Positions 40,355-53,962 of a stretch of 64,000 nt of DNA are shown here, in pieces. Where the stretch lies: the NCBI GenBank assembly GCA_948146395.1, contig OX411554.1:38913730-38977729 (forward strand). The letters are read 5' to 3'. The translations under genes were made by a program, and so were the position numbers. This stretch comes from Fragum whitleyi. Lineage: Eukaryota; Mollusca; Bivalvia; Cardiida; Cardiidae. The notes under the pieces were generated by a model. It saw only the letters and a list, made by a program, of their open reading frames with translations, was not told the origin of the DNA and did no database searches. Numbering within the stretch: position 1 is the stretch's first letter; each line of letters opens with the position of its first letter.

Positions 40355-41724
40355 TATTTTCTTTGTTTTGTTCGCATAACCCCATTCAAGCCGGAAAAAA
40401 AACAGTCGAACAGACACATAATATTGAATTTGATAGATCATTCATACGCGGCGATACAGCAAAAGGTTGGGGTGCAGGAGCTTTATTTTTAAATTCGGTA
40501 ATTAAGTTTACTAAATTAGAAAATAAAGAATGGATCTTTCTTCAAATTACTTTTCCCGTCTATAGGTTAAACCTATGATTATATTATCAATGTACACACG
40601 GGTGTTATCATTAAGATGCACGAATCTAGGAGAAAAGAGGATAAGATCTTTGGGAATGCATCTGACCATTTTTGGAAGAGCTAATAAGGTCTCGAAAGCG
40701 CTAGTTTGATTTCTTACCGGAATATCTGCTTATTATAACAATTTGATCTTGTTGAGATTCGGCATGAACTAGAGATCTTCGATAAAACGGCTTTAACCTT
40801 CGTAGAAAATTCATGTTTTGTCTAAACGACGCCATACTGTTTCCGTTTTGTAGACTAGAAGAGTGAGGATTCGATTTGCTAGACTGGGAAAACAGTCTGT
40901 ATTCCGCTCTAATTTACCACGGCTAGTCTTGGCCCCGACCATTTAAACCGAAAATAATTACTGATTTCGGGCGGGGGGGGGGGGTCGAACAATTCAAATT
41001 ACTTCATTATAGTGGATAAATTCAATGAAACCTTCAATGAGACCCCCCTCCCCACCGGCCCCCACCGTTGGTGTTCGAATTCTGACAGAAATTTGAAATT
41101 CAACAAATAAAATATATCTAGGCAGCCTAATGTTCCGGAGCATTTAGTCCCATAGCCGCTTTCCCTATTTATGATAGAAAGGGATACCGCTATGCGGGAC
41201 TAATTACTCGACTAATTTTAGGTCGACATCGAACCCCCTTCAGACACCCTAGATCCGCCACTGCTTTCATTCTGGTGCAACGGTACTTCTTACTCGGAAA
41301 CGTCGTACTTGCAGCTTACCTCATTTTACCTTTGAAAACTCTGTAGGTTTGGCCCTGAAACGGAAACTCGCCGGGACGGTTTAGACTAAGATCATACTGC
41401 ATATCAGAATGTATGCAGTCAGAATGTATCAGAATGTAAAGGCGGATCTTTGTTTATACCTTCTACCAAAGTAGGTGCCCAGTGTTCAGCCGATTACAAG
41501 TGATAATAACATAATGGGCCCAATAACTCATTATTCCCGATTTGGAAACTGGAAAACCTAGAATCGAGCGGCTAGCCCTTCGTCACAGGATCACGGACAA
41601 AACCGGTGCAAATTTTGCCCCGCTTTTGCACGTGCATTGGATTGTAAAGCGGTCTATAATTAGCAAACAGTTCAAGTGCACCGTTTACATCAGCCTTTAG
41701 AAACGAAGGCCGGCTGACGGTGGT
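40355..41724. other. Intergenic DNA with possible decayed coding traces
   Basis: The frame at 40415-40570 includes DTAKGWGAGALFLNS, faintly like the start of a retroelement RNase H domain, too weak to call. 41582-41690 is a diverged family J palindrome. Poly-G at 40974-40983. Confidence 0.3.
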
Positions 41725-42030
41725 ATTGGCTCTCAGAGCCCCAATTGAACGACCGGATATTTTGAAGTCAAAACTGAAAAGTTATAATCTTCCTACGCCA
41801 CATAACATTATAGCACCAAAAGACAAACAAGAGGCTTATGGGGCCTGAGACGCTCTACCTACTATTAATTTTTCTGAAATATTATCTGATGCATATCATC
41901 GCAACTTCGAACAAATGCATTTGTGCACTTAAAGTAACGACTCAGATCATAACATAGATACGTTCGAAAATCTTTTCTACTCACACGAAGATCAAAGAAA
42001 GGGAGAAGCTCTCAAAACGAATTGACTGTC
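41725..42030 (+). pseudogene. Unidentified decayed coding frame
   Basis: One frame reads RAPIERPDILKSKLKSYNLP, then INFSEILSDAYHRNF and IDTFENLFYSHEDQRKGEAL with only a few stops between. Composition looks coding but no family was recognised. It could be a retroelement or a host pseudogene. Confidence 0.3.
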
Positions 42031-42850
42031 TCCTAAATTATTCATTGACGCCGTTTAGACGTCCCGTTAGTAATGAGGGTTCCCGGGTTTTTCGAATAAT
42101 AATCATGAACACTGAAATATAGTTAAGACGCAAAATGTTAGGCAAATGTATACAGCTTAAATAAGCTGCTGACATGACGTTTTTGTCACTCAATATGTTC
42201 TTTATTATTAGTAGTAGTAGAAGTAGTAGTATTAGTATTAATTTCTGGCTGCGTGCATCGTGGTTCAACTATAAACGTTCATGCAGGATGAAATCCTTCG
42301 TAAAACGTTTCAGAAATGAAAATTATGATATTATTTCAAAACGGTTCTGCAATTTGCGCGCAGGACAATCTTAAAAAGTGTTTTTAGACTTCTGGGTAAT
42401 GTTTTCACACGGTGTGACTAAAGTTTTAAAATGTTGTGCATTGAGTCGTGAAATCATGCAAAATAGTTATTTAGGGCCAACTTATTTCTGACCCTCTTTC
42501 GGGTCGGGTGTAGACTGGTCTCACTGTCGAAAATCAGAATAGCCTATTCTAGGAAATTCTGATAGTCGATTGGTGGACCAGTCTAGAGCTGGTAGCCCGC
42601 TTTCTGAGAGATACTCTGATAGTGCGGGCAACAGTACCCGCCCAGGGTCAGAAACATTTAGGGCAAACTTATTTCTGACCCGAACGGCTCCCGTTTTTGT
42701 TGTTTTTCAGTCAGGCCACAATTAGAAACCAGCTCTGTGTTTCGCCGGCTGACAAGATGTTGAAAACCGTTTTCAAGTCATGTCCCGCTTTGAGTGCAGC
42801 TTCACTCGAGCTGCGGTCGGCCGTTAAATCAATATTCTTCAATAGATTCC
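42031..42850. other. Intergenic DNA with short inverted repeats
   Basis: 42480-42690 contains TTATTTCTGACCC twice and several local hairpins. No gene. Confidence 0.3.
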
Positions 42851-43036
42851 CGAGCTCAATTTTGAAAATACACCTATAGGTAAATTTTGTGCGATGATCC
42901 ATGAAATATATAGTCTTATATAGATTCTCGAGCTCAGATTTGAAAATACACCTATAGGTAAATTTTGTGCGATGATCCATGAAATATATAGTCTTATATA
43001 GACTCTCGAGCTCACTTTTAAAATTACACCTATATA
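42851..43036. repeat. 78-bp tandem repeat, 2.4 copies
   Basis: CGAGCTCA words begin at 42851, 42929 and 43007, exactly 78 bases apart. Each unit has GAAAATACACCTATAGGTAA and ATCCATGAAATATATAGTC. Confidence 0.85.
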
Positions 43037-44682
43037 GTTTGATTTTATTTATTTTTTTATTTTATTTTATTAAGCTGGAGTTACAAAGTATTGGTCGCCC
43101 AAAGACTAGGCGAGGTTGCAATGTTTCAAATAAACGACAAAATGACTAGATCTATGTGCAATTATATTTCCATTACCAACAATGTTTATTTTTCAAAGTG
43201 AGTGTTTTTGAAAATAAGGGAAGTCATTCATTTTCTAGAAGCCTCTGTTAGTTTTAGCGATGTAGCATAGCCACACAAAGTCTCTTTTCACAAAAAAGTT
43301 AGAACGTTTCAAAGATTGTCCAAGATGAGAAATTGCCACACAACGTACTTAGGTCCAAATCAATCAAACTGCACTTGAAAACTTCGAATCGTCTTGAGAT
43401 CTTGTCTCAAAGTTTAGCACGGCGGACTGACAATCTGAGATGTGTAGACTATTGCTGATTCGACTCCCCGGGTCTTGCTAATGGTGCAGTGTGGCAATGT
43501 TTTAGCAAGCCAGCTTTCCAGAGAACCAGTTCAAAATGAAAAAGGGTTTAAAACGGCGTTAAACACAATTCTAATCCATGTGTTTGTTGTCTGAAATTCA
43601 CCGTGAGTGATTATAAAATGTCTTGCAGAGAAAAAAGATTGAAAAATGAGCTATTGTGATCAGGCGTGCATTGTGTGACGTCCGTTGATATTTTCTGTTT
43701 GAAAGCAACATCCTCTCACACAAAACTCGGTCAATTTAGATCAAATTTAGATCAAACTTAGCAGAAAGGTTCCCGAGCCCTTGAAAAAGTTGTCCTCAAA
43801 GTTTTAAAGCAGCTGATGAAATATATACTCACGAGCAATGAAAACGCACCACCTGAATTTTTCTTGCATATTTATTTATTGTACCAAAAATTTAGAAATG
43901 AATATTACTAATGTAAATTAATTTGTAATGGACCATTTATTACACAATAATGTTAGAGTAGGCTCAGAAACGGTCGAAGGTTTTTGAACCTATGACTTAA
44001 GAAAAAAGTTAAAAATCGTTAATCTCATATCTGCAAAGCAGGTTCGCAAACCCTTTCCGTCGTTTGTTTTTTTTGGTAACATAACCTCTAACTCAGTACA
44101 AAATGCTGGACATCACTTTGTGGAACGGTTGTCATAGTCTAGACAGCTGACTCGTGCATAGACTAGCGCTCATTAATTTCTAGGGCTTCACCGTACCTTC
44201 GGCGTCTCTGATGGACATACACATGTCGTTTGCAGTACAATCCATTCGAAAACACCAGTACCAAAAGGTTATTTGCGATTTTTTTTTTATTCTAATGAAA
44301 AAAATACACACTGGTCTTAAGAAATCCCATACCATACGTAGGTTGGGATCACTTAACTGCTTTTTGCTTAGAATAAATGTGAAAACTCATGCTGTATTTT
44401 CATTCTCTAAGAAACAGCACTATTAATTATGCAATTTAAAACTTGTTTCAAAGGTACAATTAAACGAACAAGCCAAGAGGGTCTTTTTAATGACCACAAA
44501 CCAAACAACGACGTCTTTTGTTTGATGTAAGGACAAGCAGTTTCTGTATGCTCTTTTACAGGTTGAAAGATGATAAAAAAAGAAGTCGAATGAAAAATTT
44601 ATAATTTAGGGCAGTTTGTGCAAGCTTTTTGGGTGGTGCGTTTTCATTGCGCTTGAGTATATATAAAATCTAGACAAACCTG
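43037..44682. other. Intergenic DNA, one SINE-like fragment
   Basis: 43428-43500 has a tRNA-like head ending in GATTCGACTCC (B-box type). The rest shows no recognised feature. Confidence 0.35.
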
Positions 44683-44812
44683 CCCTGCGTTCAGGATCAC
44701 CAAACGGTGCAAACAGTTTTCCAATTATACCCCGCTTTGCATGCAAGCGCATGTGTAAAACGGGGTAAAAATGGAAAACTGTTTGCACCGTTCGGTGAAC
44801 CTGAACGCAGGG
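44683..44812. mobile_element. Palindromic MITE family J, copy 1
   Basis: Near-perfect palindrome of about 130 bp: CCCTGCGTTCAGGATCAC ... CTGAACGCAGGG, with TACCCCGCTTTGCA near the centre. It would form one long hairpin. Confidence 0.75.
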
Positions 44813-44864
44813 CTGCGCTTGTCATGGTGAGCAAAGTGAAACTTTGAAAGCAAATGAATAATTG

Positions 44865-45110
44865 TGACCCGTCACGCAAAAAAGGACCATTTGGGAACTA
44901 TGTAAAATAAGTAATTAAAAAACAGATTTGGTCAAGCATAGGTCAACCAGAGATCGCAATTCAAAAATAATTTAACAGGAAGGTAGATAGATCATTCTAG
45001 ATTCAGAAATTAAACAAAATGCGCAAACTGCGAAAAGTTTCGACCCTAGTCAGTCAGCGCAGTCTGAATGAGGTCGACACTTTACACATCCATCCGGGTA
45101 CTCCGTAAAA
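44865..45110. mobile_element. TIR MITE family L, copy 1, right end lost
   Basis: Starts GTGACCCGTCACGCAAAAAA; interior CATTCTAGATTC and CGACCCTAGTCAGTC as in the copies at 50362 and 56875. A diverged second fragment follows at about 45117-45370. Confidence 0.6.
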
Positions 45111-45494
45111 CAAATATTTGGAAAAAATATTGGCTCCAGCATAGGCCAACAAGAAGGCGGATTTCGGAAACAATTACACAGTAAGGTAGAATGATCATTC
45201 TAGATTCGGAAAATATGTTATTTGGGAAAAGTTTAAACCCTTCTCAGTCTGCAGAGATCGAGCAGTTTTTCCAGAGCCGAGATTTTACGCACTTTCGAGA
45301 TGGTCCCATTTCGCGTGTCATGTCATTTTTTTATGAGCTTGTGGGTGACATTTCCACAAGCGTGCTTTTTGGGCTTGTGCGTGTTAGACAAACGTTGAGC
45401 AGACTGGACAGAAGCACGGTCACGTTATCAGAAATAAACGGTAAATTGATAATTGTTAACCTTAGTTTGTAACCAACCCTATATATGTTTAGGA

Positions 45495-45588
45495 TAACAA
45501 AACTTGGCAATGTGTTTGCAAATTATACCCCGCTTTGCACGTAAGCACTTGCAAAGCGGGATACAAATTGCAAACAGTTTACCAACTG
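45495..45588. mobile_element. Palindromic MITE family J, inner fragment
   Basis: Inner arms TACCCCGCTTTGCACG and TGCAAAGCGGGATAC without the outer CCCTGCGTTCAGG arms. Confidence 0.6.
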
Positions 45589-45649
45589 TTTTTTTTTGTT
45601 GTCCCGAATGCAAGGCAGTTTGAGCGGCTATGGAAGGATAAAGGCCAGC

Positions 45650-45776
45650 ACTGCGTTCAGGATTACCAAATGGTGCATACAAATTCCAATTGTACCCCGC
45701 TTTGCATGAAAGTGCACGTGCAAAGCGGGGTACAATTTGAAAACTGTTTGCGCCGTTTGCTGATCCTGAACGCAGA
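45650..45776. mobile_element. Palindromic MITE family J, copy 2
   Basis: ACTGCGTTCAGGATTACC ... GATCCTGAACGCAG, same plan as 44683-44812. Confidence 0.7.
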
Positions 45777-46084
45777 GCGACTACAGTGGGAATAGCAGGC
45801 ATCCATACTTAGGCCGGCGCACCGCGATATGACTGAAATACTGTTGAAAGTGTTGTTAATCTCTATTCAACCAACTACCGATAGTTATTTGATTATTCAT
45901 GATACAGATATTCGTAACATTCAGAATACTTCAACTAAAACATATAAATGGCCAATCCATCTTAATTATTTCTCTTTTCCCGTCTCAAGCACACTTCACC
46001 TATGTCCAAGGTAGATTGATCTTGTTGGTCCGTCTTTAACCTCGTTTCTGACCAAACTTTTTCACAGTTGTCTAACTCCTTAAC

Positions 46085-46605
<521 letters not shown>

Positions 46606-47225
46606 GCTTCGGCTTCTTGATCAAGAGTTCGGAGCACGATTTCCTGGAGCGGCTCATGGCTATCGATCTTGGTTTTTTGTCTTGCACTCCGCACATGATA
46701 TTCGGCGCGAGTAGTTCACTGATTTACAAGACTCGCGGAATCGAGAGTTATGAATCTTATTTGTAAGAAGTTATATCCCCATCGATTTAAAAGAAATAGC
46801 TTTAAACAAACCAGAAGTAGCCGGTATCGTTGTTATTTTCGTTTGATTAATGTTTACATTTGTAATTTATTACTTGTTTTTGTTTATTTACTTTTTTTAT
46901 TATTATTATTATTATTATTTTTCCTTGGGGGGGGGGGGATTAGACTTTCGAGAGCAACCAATATTCGATCAATATTAGTAAAATTGGCGGAATTCATCAT
47001 ACAGCAAAATGATAATAGGCTGAATTCATAATTCGTGGAGGGGGGGGGGCGAAGGGGGAGGGGGGGGGGGAGGCTCTGGGCAGTTTACATCAGCCATCGG
47101 TTCAGGAAGACTGCTCCTACTCAGTCAACTCATGTATGAAGCTAACATTATAGTCTAGTAATGGATAGAATAGTCTATCGGTCAAGAGTAGGGCGTAGCT
47201 AAACCTTTTAAAGAATGCTTAACTT
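46606..47225. other. Low-complexity DNA, no gene
   Basis: ATT-rich run near 46897-46920 and poly-G tracts at 46927-46938 and 47040-47070. Confidence 0.4.
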
Positions 47226-47228
47226 TAA

Positions 47229-47566
<338 letters not shown>

Positions 47567-48330
47567 CGTTCATCCGTCTATCCATCTATCCATCCATGAT
47601 CCAACTATGTTTCCATGCCGCGATCCTACAGTTAGTCAGTTTTAGTACTCTAGTAGAATTGAGTAAAATTGTTATCTCCCTTTATTAAAATACTTTCTGA
47701 ATCCATCCAAAATCTCTATCTTGCTTAAAAAATGTACTAAATCTTATTTCATATTCAAAATTAATTATTTAATATTACAAATATTTATTCTTGCAATATT
47801 TTTTAAGGAAATAATAATTTATTTTAAATTAATAACTTTTTTGTTGTTATGCAAAGTTTCATATAAATTCTCACTGCTCGGTCTGTGAAGTACGGACATT
47901 GAACGATCACAATTATAATATCGCTCACCTGAGTTCTTACTTAGGTAAATTTTGAATCGCTTAATTGCGAAACATACTACCTTATCAGCAAACTGCTACA
48001 TAACTATGACCAGGATGGTGAAACAGTGCAAGCTAAATGTCTTTGAAGATGCATAGCACGCTGATTTCCGTGCAAAGCGATGCAAAATTTCAAACAATTT
48101 CTTTCGTTTTGTTTTTCTGAACGCAGGGCTGGTCAATATTCAAGAAAAAGCCACTATTATTGGATGCTCTTGGAATTATTGAGGAAAAGAAGAAATTGTT
48201 TGTAACAAACAATTTCTCTTTTTCTCACAATATTTTCCATCATAAAATGGTGGCTTTTTCAATTTGCACACTCTACATTGATGTCAGCTCCGCCGGAATC
48301 ATCGCTTTACGTATCATCGTGGCAAACGCC
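47567..48330. other. Intergenic DNA with hairpin repeat
   Basis: 48165-48250 has GAAGAAATTGTTTGTAAC facing its complement, similar to 24310-24460. No gene. Confidence 0.35.
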
Positions 48331-48332
48331 TA

Positions 48333-48462
48333 ACCTGCGTTCAGGATCTTAAAACGGTGCAAACAGTTCGCCAATTTTACCCCGCCTTGAACGCAAGTGC
48401 ACTTGTAAAGCGGGGCAACATTTGAAAACTATTTGCACCGTTTTGTGATCCTGAACTCAGGG
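48333..48462. mobile_element. Palindromic MITE family J, copy 3
   Basis: ACCTGCGTTCAGGATC ... GATCCTGAACTCAGGG, with CCCCGCC and GCGGGG arms at the centre. Confidence 0.7.
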
Positions 48463-48879
48463 CAGATTGGTCTGACTAGAACAACGGTAAACCATTATAT
48501 GACTACTCATTTAAAAAAGAACATTGCATTTCGCCGTTCGAATAACTTGAAATCGGAAAGTATTGTTTGTTTGTTTGTTTCATGGATTTTAAGTCCCTTT
48601 CAACATTGTTGCAGTTATATCTCGAGGGCTGGTGCAACTAACCATGGTTTACTATCGTTTTTCGTACTAGTTCAAATACAACATTTCATCCGAGCCCGTG
48701 ACCAGCAGCCCATCCCACTTAGGCGATTGGCCACCAAGTGGTGGATGATAATAAGACTCGTTATATATTGTTTTGTGTCTGAATGTCGACCGGAATGAAA
48801 ATCGGTCTAGACGAGCCAAGGATCAAAGCTCGATGAACAACACCGAACCTTGCAAGATATTCAATGCCATTAAAAGCAT

Positions 48880-48886
48880 CATTAAT

Positions 48887-48953
<67 letters not shown>

Positions 48954-48954
48954 T
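48880..48954. repeat. (TTTA)n microsatellite
   Basis: About 18 TTTA units. Confidence 0.9.
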
Positions 48955-49708
48955 GCAATAAAAACTAAAAGAGTGCGCTATTGTTGAAATTTGATTTAAT
49001 CGTTACTTTTAAAGGTCTATTTTGAAGAATGACATTAGTTCTACTCAATAGATTCCACCCATTTTTGTAAAAAAAAAATAATGGAAACGCAAAATGCAAC
49101 AGTAAACACTTACATTTGGATCTAAGTATACTTTTAAGTCAACCATTCGACCGCACAGTGATCCCTAAACGTGATCGAGGTTAATTTGCATATCGAGTCA
49201 CGTGGGACTGAAATGTCGCATGCGCATGGAAACTCGATCGGTCGTTATGAATTTTGATGTAAGTCAAACTAATTATTTCTGTATGATTGAGCAGCAGAAT
49301 TCCCACGATTAATCAAACATTAATTTATGGATCTTCAAGTTCAATGTCGTTCAATGGAGTCAGTATTAAAGTCAAATCTCAAATATCACCGAATGAGATT
49401 TCTCGGGTTAAGAAAAAAGTGATCTGAGGGCCTTCCGATTAAAGTTTAAGGTCTGGTTAAAATTTCAATGGGCGACCAAATCCCGGCTAGTCGAACTAGA
49501 ATTTTTATCAATCTGTACTTACGAGGATTAAGTCGCCTAATTACGGAAAATTGACCACTCTAAGATTTGTTAGAACTTCAATAGGCCTTCATTTTACGAC
49601 CAAGACCAAAGGTCTGCTTACCAATATCGGCGTCAGTGAGTAGACCTGAAAAGCGGATAAATACTTCACAAACGTTTAAGGGAAGGCTTAATCATGAAGG
49701 CAAGGCTG
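48955..49708. other. Intergenic DNA, nothing recognised
   Basis: No gene or repeat could be placed. Confidence 0.35.
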
Positions 49709-49712
49709 TTAA

Positions 49713-49869
49713 GGTAGTGGAACCGTAATAGTTCCGCAACATTTTGGAACACATGTTCTTTCACAGTGTTAACCGAGGTTTCCTAAAGAAAATCATTAGG
49801 AAACCTTGGTTAACACTGTTAAAGTGATAAACTTCCGAATCGTTGCGGAACTATTACGGGTCCACTACC
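49713..49869. mobile_element. Foldback MITE family K, copy 1
   Basis: Starts GGTAGTGGAACCGTAATAG, ends CTATTACGGGTCCACTACC, with TTAA on both sides (49709-49712, 49870-49873). The inner arms GTTAACCGAGGTTTCCTAA and TTAGGAAACCTTGGTTAAC also pair, giving a long hairpin. Confidence 0.8.
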
Positions 49870-50118
49870 TTAACTGAAAGTTGGCTGGATCGCGCTGTCA
49901 AGAGACAAATCTACTTCATTAGCAACTTTTGACTCCGGTTCTAAGTAAGTCTTGAATTCTGATCAACAAATGCTCAGAGACAAAGTAAGATTTGGAAAAT
50001 CAAGGAAACACGCAAACAAGCACATTTTGTCGGTGATATTTTGTATTCTAAAATTTTGCTTCTGTATGTAAACATGGGTTCTTGGTTTCAGTTTTGGAAT
50101 TTGGCAGTGCATCATTTC

Positions 50119-50275
50119 AGGTTCTGGACCCGCAAAAGTTCCGCAAGGTTTCGAAAGTCATGAAATTTCTCAGTGTTAACTGAGGTTTCGAAATGGTTTC
50201 ATTTGGAAACCTTGGTCAACATTGTGAAAGATCATTATTTCCGAAATGTTGCGGAACTACTACGGCTCCACTACC
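50119..50275. mobile_element. Foldback MITE family K, copy 2
   Basis: Left arm GGACCCGCAAAAGTTCCGC, right arm CTACTACGGCTCCACTACC followed by TTAA. The left border is eroded. Confidence 0.65.
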
Positions 50276-50361
50276 TTAAGCGTTAAGCTATGCCTTTGAT
50301 TATCTGTGCTGATGAAACGTATTGCACATAAAAGACACCACGGTGGGTCAGTCATATTAAC

Positions 50362-50612
50362 GTGACCCGTCGCGCGAAAAGGGACCATCTGGGTAGTGCG
50401 TTAAGTTTCGACCCCAGTCAGACTGCGCTGATTGCGCAGACTACTGGGTCGAAACTTTTTGCACTTTGCTTATTTTCTAAATTTAGACTGATCAATCTAC
50501 CTTCCTGTGATCGATTTTTTTAAATGCGACCTCTCGTTGACCTATGCTGGGCCCAATCTGTAATATTTATTTTACAGAGGTCCTAGATGATTATTTTTCG
50601 CGTAACGGTCAC
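50362..50612. mobile_element. TIR MITE family L, copy 2
   Basis: GTGACCCGTCGCGCGAAAAG on the left and TTTTTCGCGTAACGGTCAC on the right; GTTTCGACCCCAGTCAGAC near the left arm and its partial complement beside it. About 250 bp. Confidence 0.7.
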
Positions 50613-50864
50613 AAACGATAAAGTTCGTTACACTTCTGACTTCGACCCTTTGTTGAACTGAGAAAAGATCTTAGCGCACAGTACGACTGTACTCGGATAT
50701 TCAACGATTTCTGAATATTCTTGCATGTTTCAACTAGGACGTATACATTAAGTATGTACGAGCCTTCGAAGTCATGAAGCCTGATATTTGACTTCCTTTC
50801 TATTGTCAAATGAGCAGACATGTGGAATTACCGGTTTTGCTAAGTCATCAGAAGTACAGTTCAA

Positions 50865-51030
50865 GGTAGTGGACCCGTAACAGTTCCGCAACGTCTTGGA
50901 AAAATGAATTTTGACAGTGTTTACCGAGGTTAACCGAGTTTTCCTAATGATTTTCATTGGGAAACCTCGGTCAACATTGTGAAAGATCATGACATCCAAA
51001 GTGTTGCAGAACTATTACGGTTCCACTATC
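50865..51030. mobile_element. Foldback MITE family K, copy 3
   Basis: GGTAGTGGACCCGTAACAG to CTATTACGGTTCCACTATC, flanked by TCAA on both sides (50861-50864, 51031-51034). Confidence 0.75.
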
Positions 51031-51526
51031 TCAAACTTGTGACTGGATAATTGAGCAAAATTCTACTTCGGTGACTTGGAGGTCCAATCGCTCAATTTGA
51101 CCATTCAGTATTTACGAGTTGAAAACTGATATGCTATAGAAATCTTGAACAGAAAAGGACAACTTTTTTAACAAGCTATACATGGATTCTCCTTGGCTGT
51201 CAATGTTTTCTGCACTTGCTAAGTAATATATTTGGGGAATGAAACCGACAATCAACTTATTTGGGAACAATTTCATAGCGAAAAATTACTTATCCGCTGG
51301 CAAAAACATCCAACATTCGATATTCAACCTGGCTGGACCAAGATATAGGCCCTTTGTGCGATTTTCTATTTTAGAGTTGATCTCGATTATACATAATGAG
51401 TAATATTGTAACATACTGAACATGAAAGTTTTGTTATTTTGATATAAGAAATTTTAACTGTAATAAACTATCAGTTCTGTTTTGTTCTTTTTTGTTCTAA
51501 TATACTTGCAATACAATCGAAAGCAG
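51031..51526. other. Intergenic DNA, nothing recognised
   Basis: No gene or repeat could be placed. Confidence 0.35.
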
Positions 51527-51660
51527 CCTTGTGTTCAGTATAGCAAAACGGTGCAAACTATTGGTCACTCTTTTCCCGTTTTGCTCGCGCATTAGCGTGC
51601 AAAGCGGGGTAAAAGCGGCAAATAGTTTGGACCGTTTTGTCATCCTGAGCACAGGGCTGC
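51527..51660. mobile_element. Palindromic MITE family J, copy 4
   Basis: AGCAGCCTTGTGTTCAG to CTGAGCACAGGGCTGC, with CCGTTTTGCTCGCGCATT and TGCAAAGCGGGG arms. Confidence 0.65.
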
Positions 51661-51878
51661 TTTAATCCTATATACAAACAAAGGCCATCTTTCAAATCGG
51701 GCTAAAATAGACATTTGGGTTAATTCCTAATTCTAAGTAATTGGCTTTTAAGGTCTTTCGAGATAGTACATTATAAGGGAAATTTAATAACGGAATAAAA
51801 ACTTTAACAGGAAAGGCATCCCGGTCAACGAGTGAATTATTATATATTACAAAAAACAAAGATATTCCATTTAAATGA

Positions 51879-53638
51879 ATGCTTGATTTATTTGACTCTA
51901 ACGTAGCATCAATCTTGTGCTATTCTTGCGAGGTATGGGGCTTTACAACCAGCAAAACGATAGAGAGAATACATAGAACAGCGATTTATGGAGAATTAGG
52001 ACGATTTCCACTTCATATAAATATGAAAGTAAGAATAATAAAACTTTTTATCAAACTGTTTACAGATAAAAGCTCAAACTGTATTCTCCAAACTGTTTTA
52101 ACAGAAATGAATCTACATTTCTAATTCGTTGACTTTTAAAGTTGGAAAGTAATCTATTACAAAGTATTGGTTTCTATGATGTTTGGTTATTTCCTGCATC
52201 TGTCGATATTACATTTTCTTACCCATATTCCGCAATAGACTGAGGGATTTATACATAAATGATTGGTTTCGAGATATCAGTATCCGCTCCTCATTACCTA
52301 TATTTAGGAATCTAAAAGATTCTTTTACTATTTCGACCCATTTAGAAAAAAAATGAATTAGTAAGTATAGAAATGCCGTGACAAAATTACGATTATCTGC
52401 TCACCAACTACTAATTGAAACAGTGCGTCATAGAAATATCCCTAGAAACCGAAGAATTTGTGAGCTCTGTGAGAAAAACGAATTGGAGGATGAATTCCAT
52501 TTTTAGCTCACCTGAGCAGAAAGTGCTCAAGGTCAGCTATTGTGATCGTACAATGTCCGCCATCCGTCGTCAGTCGTGCGTCGTGCGGCGTCCGTCGTCC
52601 GTCGTCCGTCGTCCACAGTTTCTTAAAACATCTTCTCCTCCTAAACCAGTGGATCAATCTTGATGAAACTTGGCAGGAATGTTCCTTCGGTCAAGCTCTA
52701 CCAAAGTTGTTCAAATAAATGAAATCCGCCCTTAACTTTCCCTTTACCCTTAACAAAAAGGGTTAAAAATGAATTTTTTAGAAATCTTCCTCTCTGAAAC
52801 CAGATGTCAGACAGCTTTCATATCTGGTATGTAGCATGATCTAGTGGACCTCTACCAAGTTTGTTCATATCAAGACTCTTGGGTCACATTTGGGCTTTTC
52901 CCAGGGGCATCCCTTATAGCTCTTCTGAGCACGAAGGGTTAAAAAAATGAAAATCTTCAAAAATCTTCTTCTCTGAAACCAGAAGGCAGACAGCTTTCAT
53001 ATTTTGTATGAAGCATCATTTCGTGGACTTCTACCAAGTTTGTTCATATCAAGACCCTGGGATCATATTTGGGCTCCACCCAGGTGCAACCCTTTTTACA
53101 TAGAATGAAAGAGTGAAAACCTTAAAAATCTGAAACCAGGGGGCACACAGCTTTCATATTTGGTATGTAGCATTATCTAGTGGGCCCCTACCAAGTCTGT
53201 TAATATCAACCCCCATGGGGTCATATTTGGGCTCCATGCGGGCGCATCCCTTTTAGCTCATCTGAGCATGATGGGTGCATCCTTTTAAACATAGAATCAA
53301 TGAATAAAAAGGCACATGCTTCTTGCTCTTTGCTGAAAATATTCCATGGTTTTGATCCTATGTAGAAAGGATCTCCTTTTTGACATTAGCCTATTTAATT
53401 AATGCGATGTCCCAGGGGTCAAAGAGACTCAGGTGAGCGATCTAGGACCACCATGGTCCTCTTGTTACTTATTTGCCCGGTATATACAGAATTAAGAAAT
53501 ACATTTTTGAAGAAATATTATTTCACTAGACCAAATATGATTAAAATGGTAGAACTATTAAATCGGAAAATACCAAAACTTTTAGCGGTATTTGGATATT
53601 TTATACAAAGGCGATGGAAAAAAGAAAGTCTAAATTAA
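51879..53638 (+). pseudogene. LINE ORF2 C-terminal remnant split by an insertion
   Basis: The first part has ILCYSCEVWGF, IERIHRTAI and YGELGRFPLHINMKVRIIK, the region after the RT domain in LINE ORF2. Near 52440-52503 comes RRICELCEKNELEDEFHF, the first part of the C-terminal CCHC finger. A Helentron-like element occupies 52504-53464. The frame resumes at 53465 with LLICPVYTELRN. Frameshifts and stops lie between 52120 and 52440. Confidence 0.75.
52504..53464 (-). mobile_element. Helentron-like type A element, copy 3, minus strand
   Basis: Read on the minus strand it starts CAAGAGGACCATGGTGG and ends with the GAGCAC stem-loop and GTGAGCTA-like end at 52504. It is inserted into the LINE finger codons without any duplication or loss, which fixes both ends of the family to the base. 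Core units carry TGATATGAACAAACTTGG. Confidence 0.85.
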
Positions 53639-53773
53639 ACAACGTTTCGAATAGATTTTCCAACCAATATTAATACTTTACATTTTTACACAAATTCATA
53701 TTTGTTAAGATTCTTCATTGTTCAGTATTTCCGCATTTAAGAATTAGAATCATTTTTAACAATATGTCCAAAC

Positions 53774-53962
53774 TCATGTATGTATGTATGTATGTATGTA
53801 TGTATGTATGTATGTATGTATGTATGTATGTATGTATGTATGTATGTATGTATGTATGTATGTATGTATGTATGTATGTATGTATGTATGTATGTATGTA
53901 TGTATGTATGTATGTATGTATGTATGTATGTATGTATGTATGTATGTATGTATGTATGTATG
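53774..53962. repeat. (GTAT)n microsatellite
   Basis: About 47 perfect GTAT units; the open frames across it are artefacts. Confidence 0.95.
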
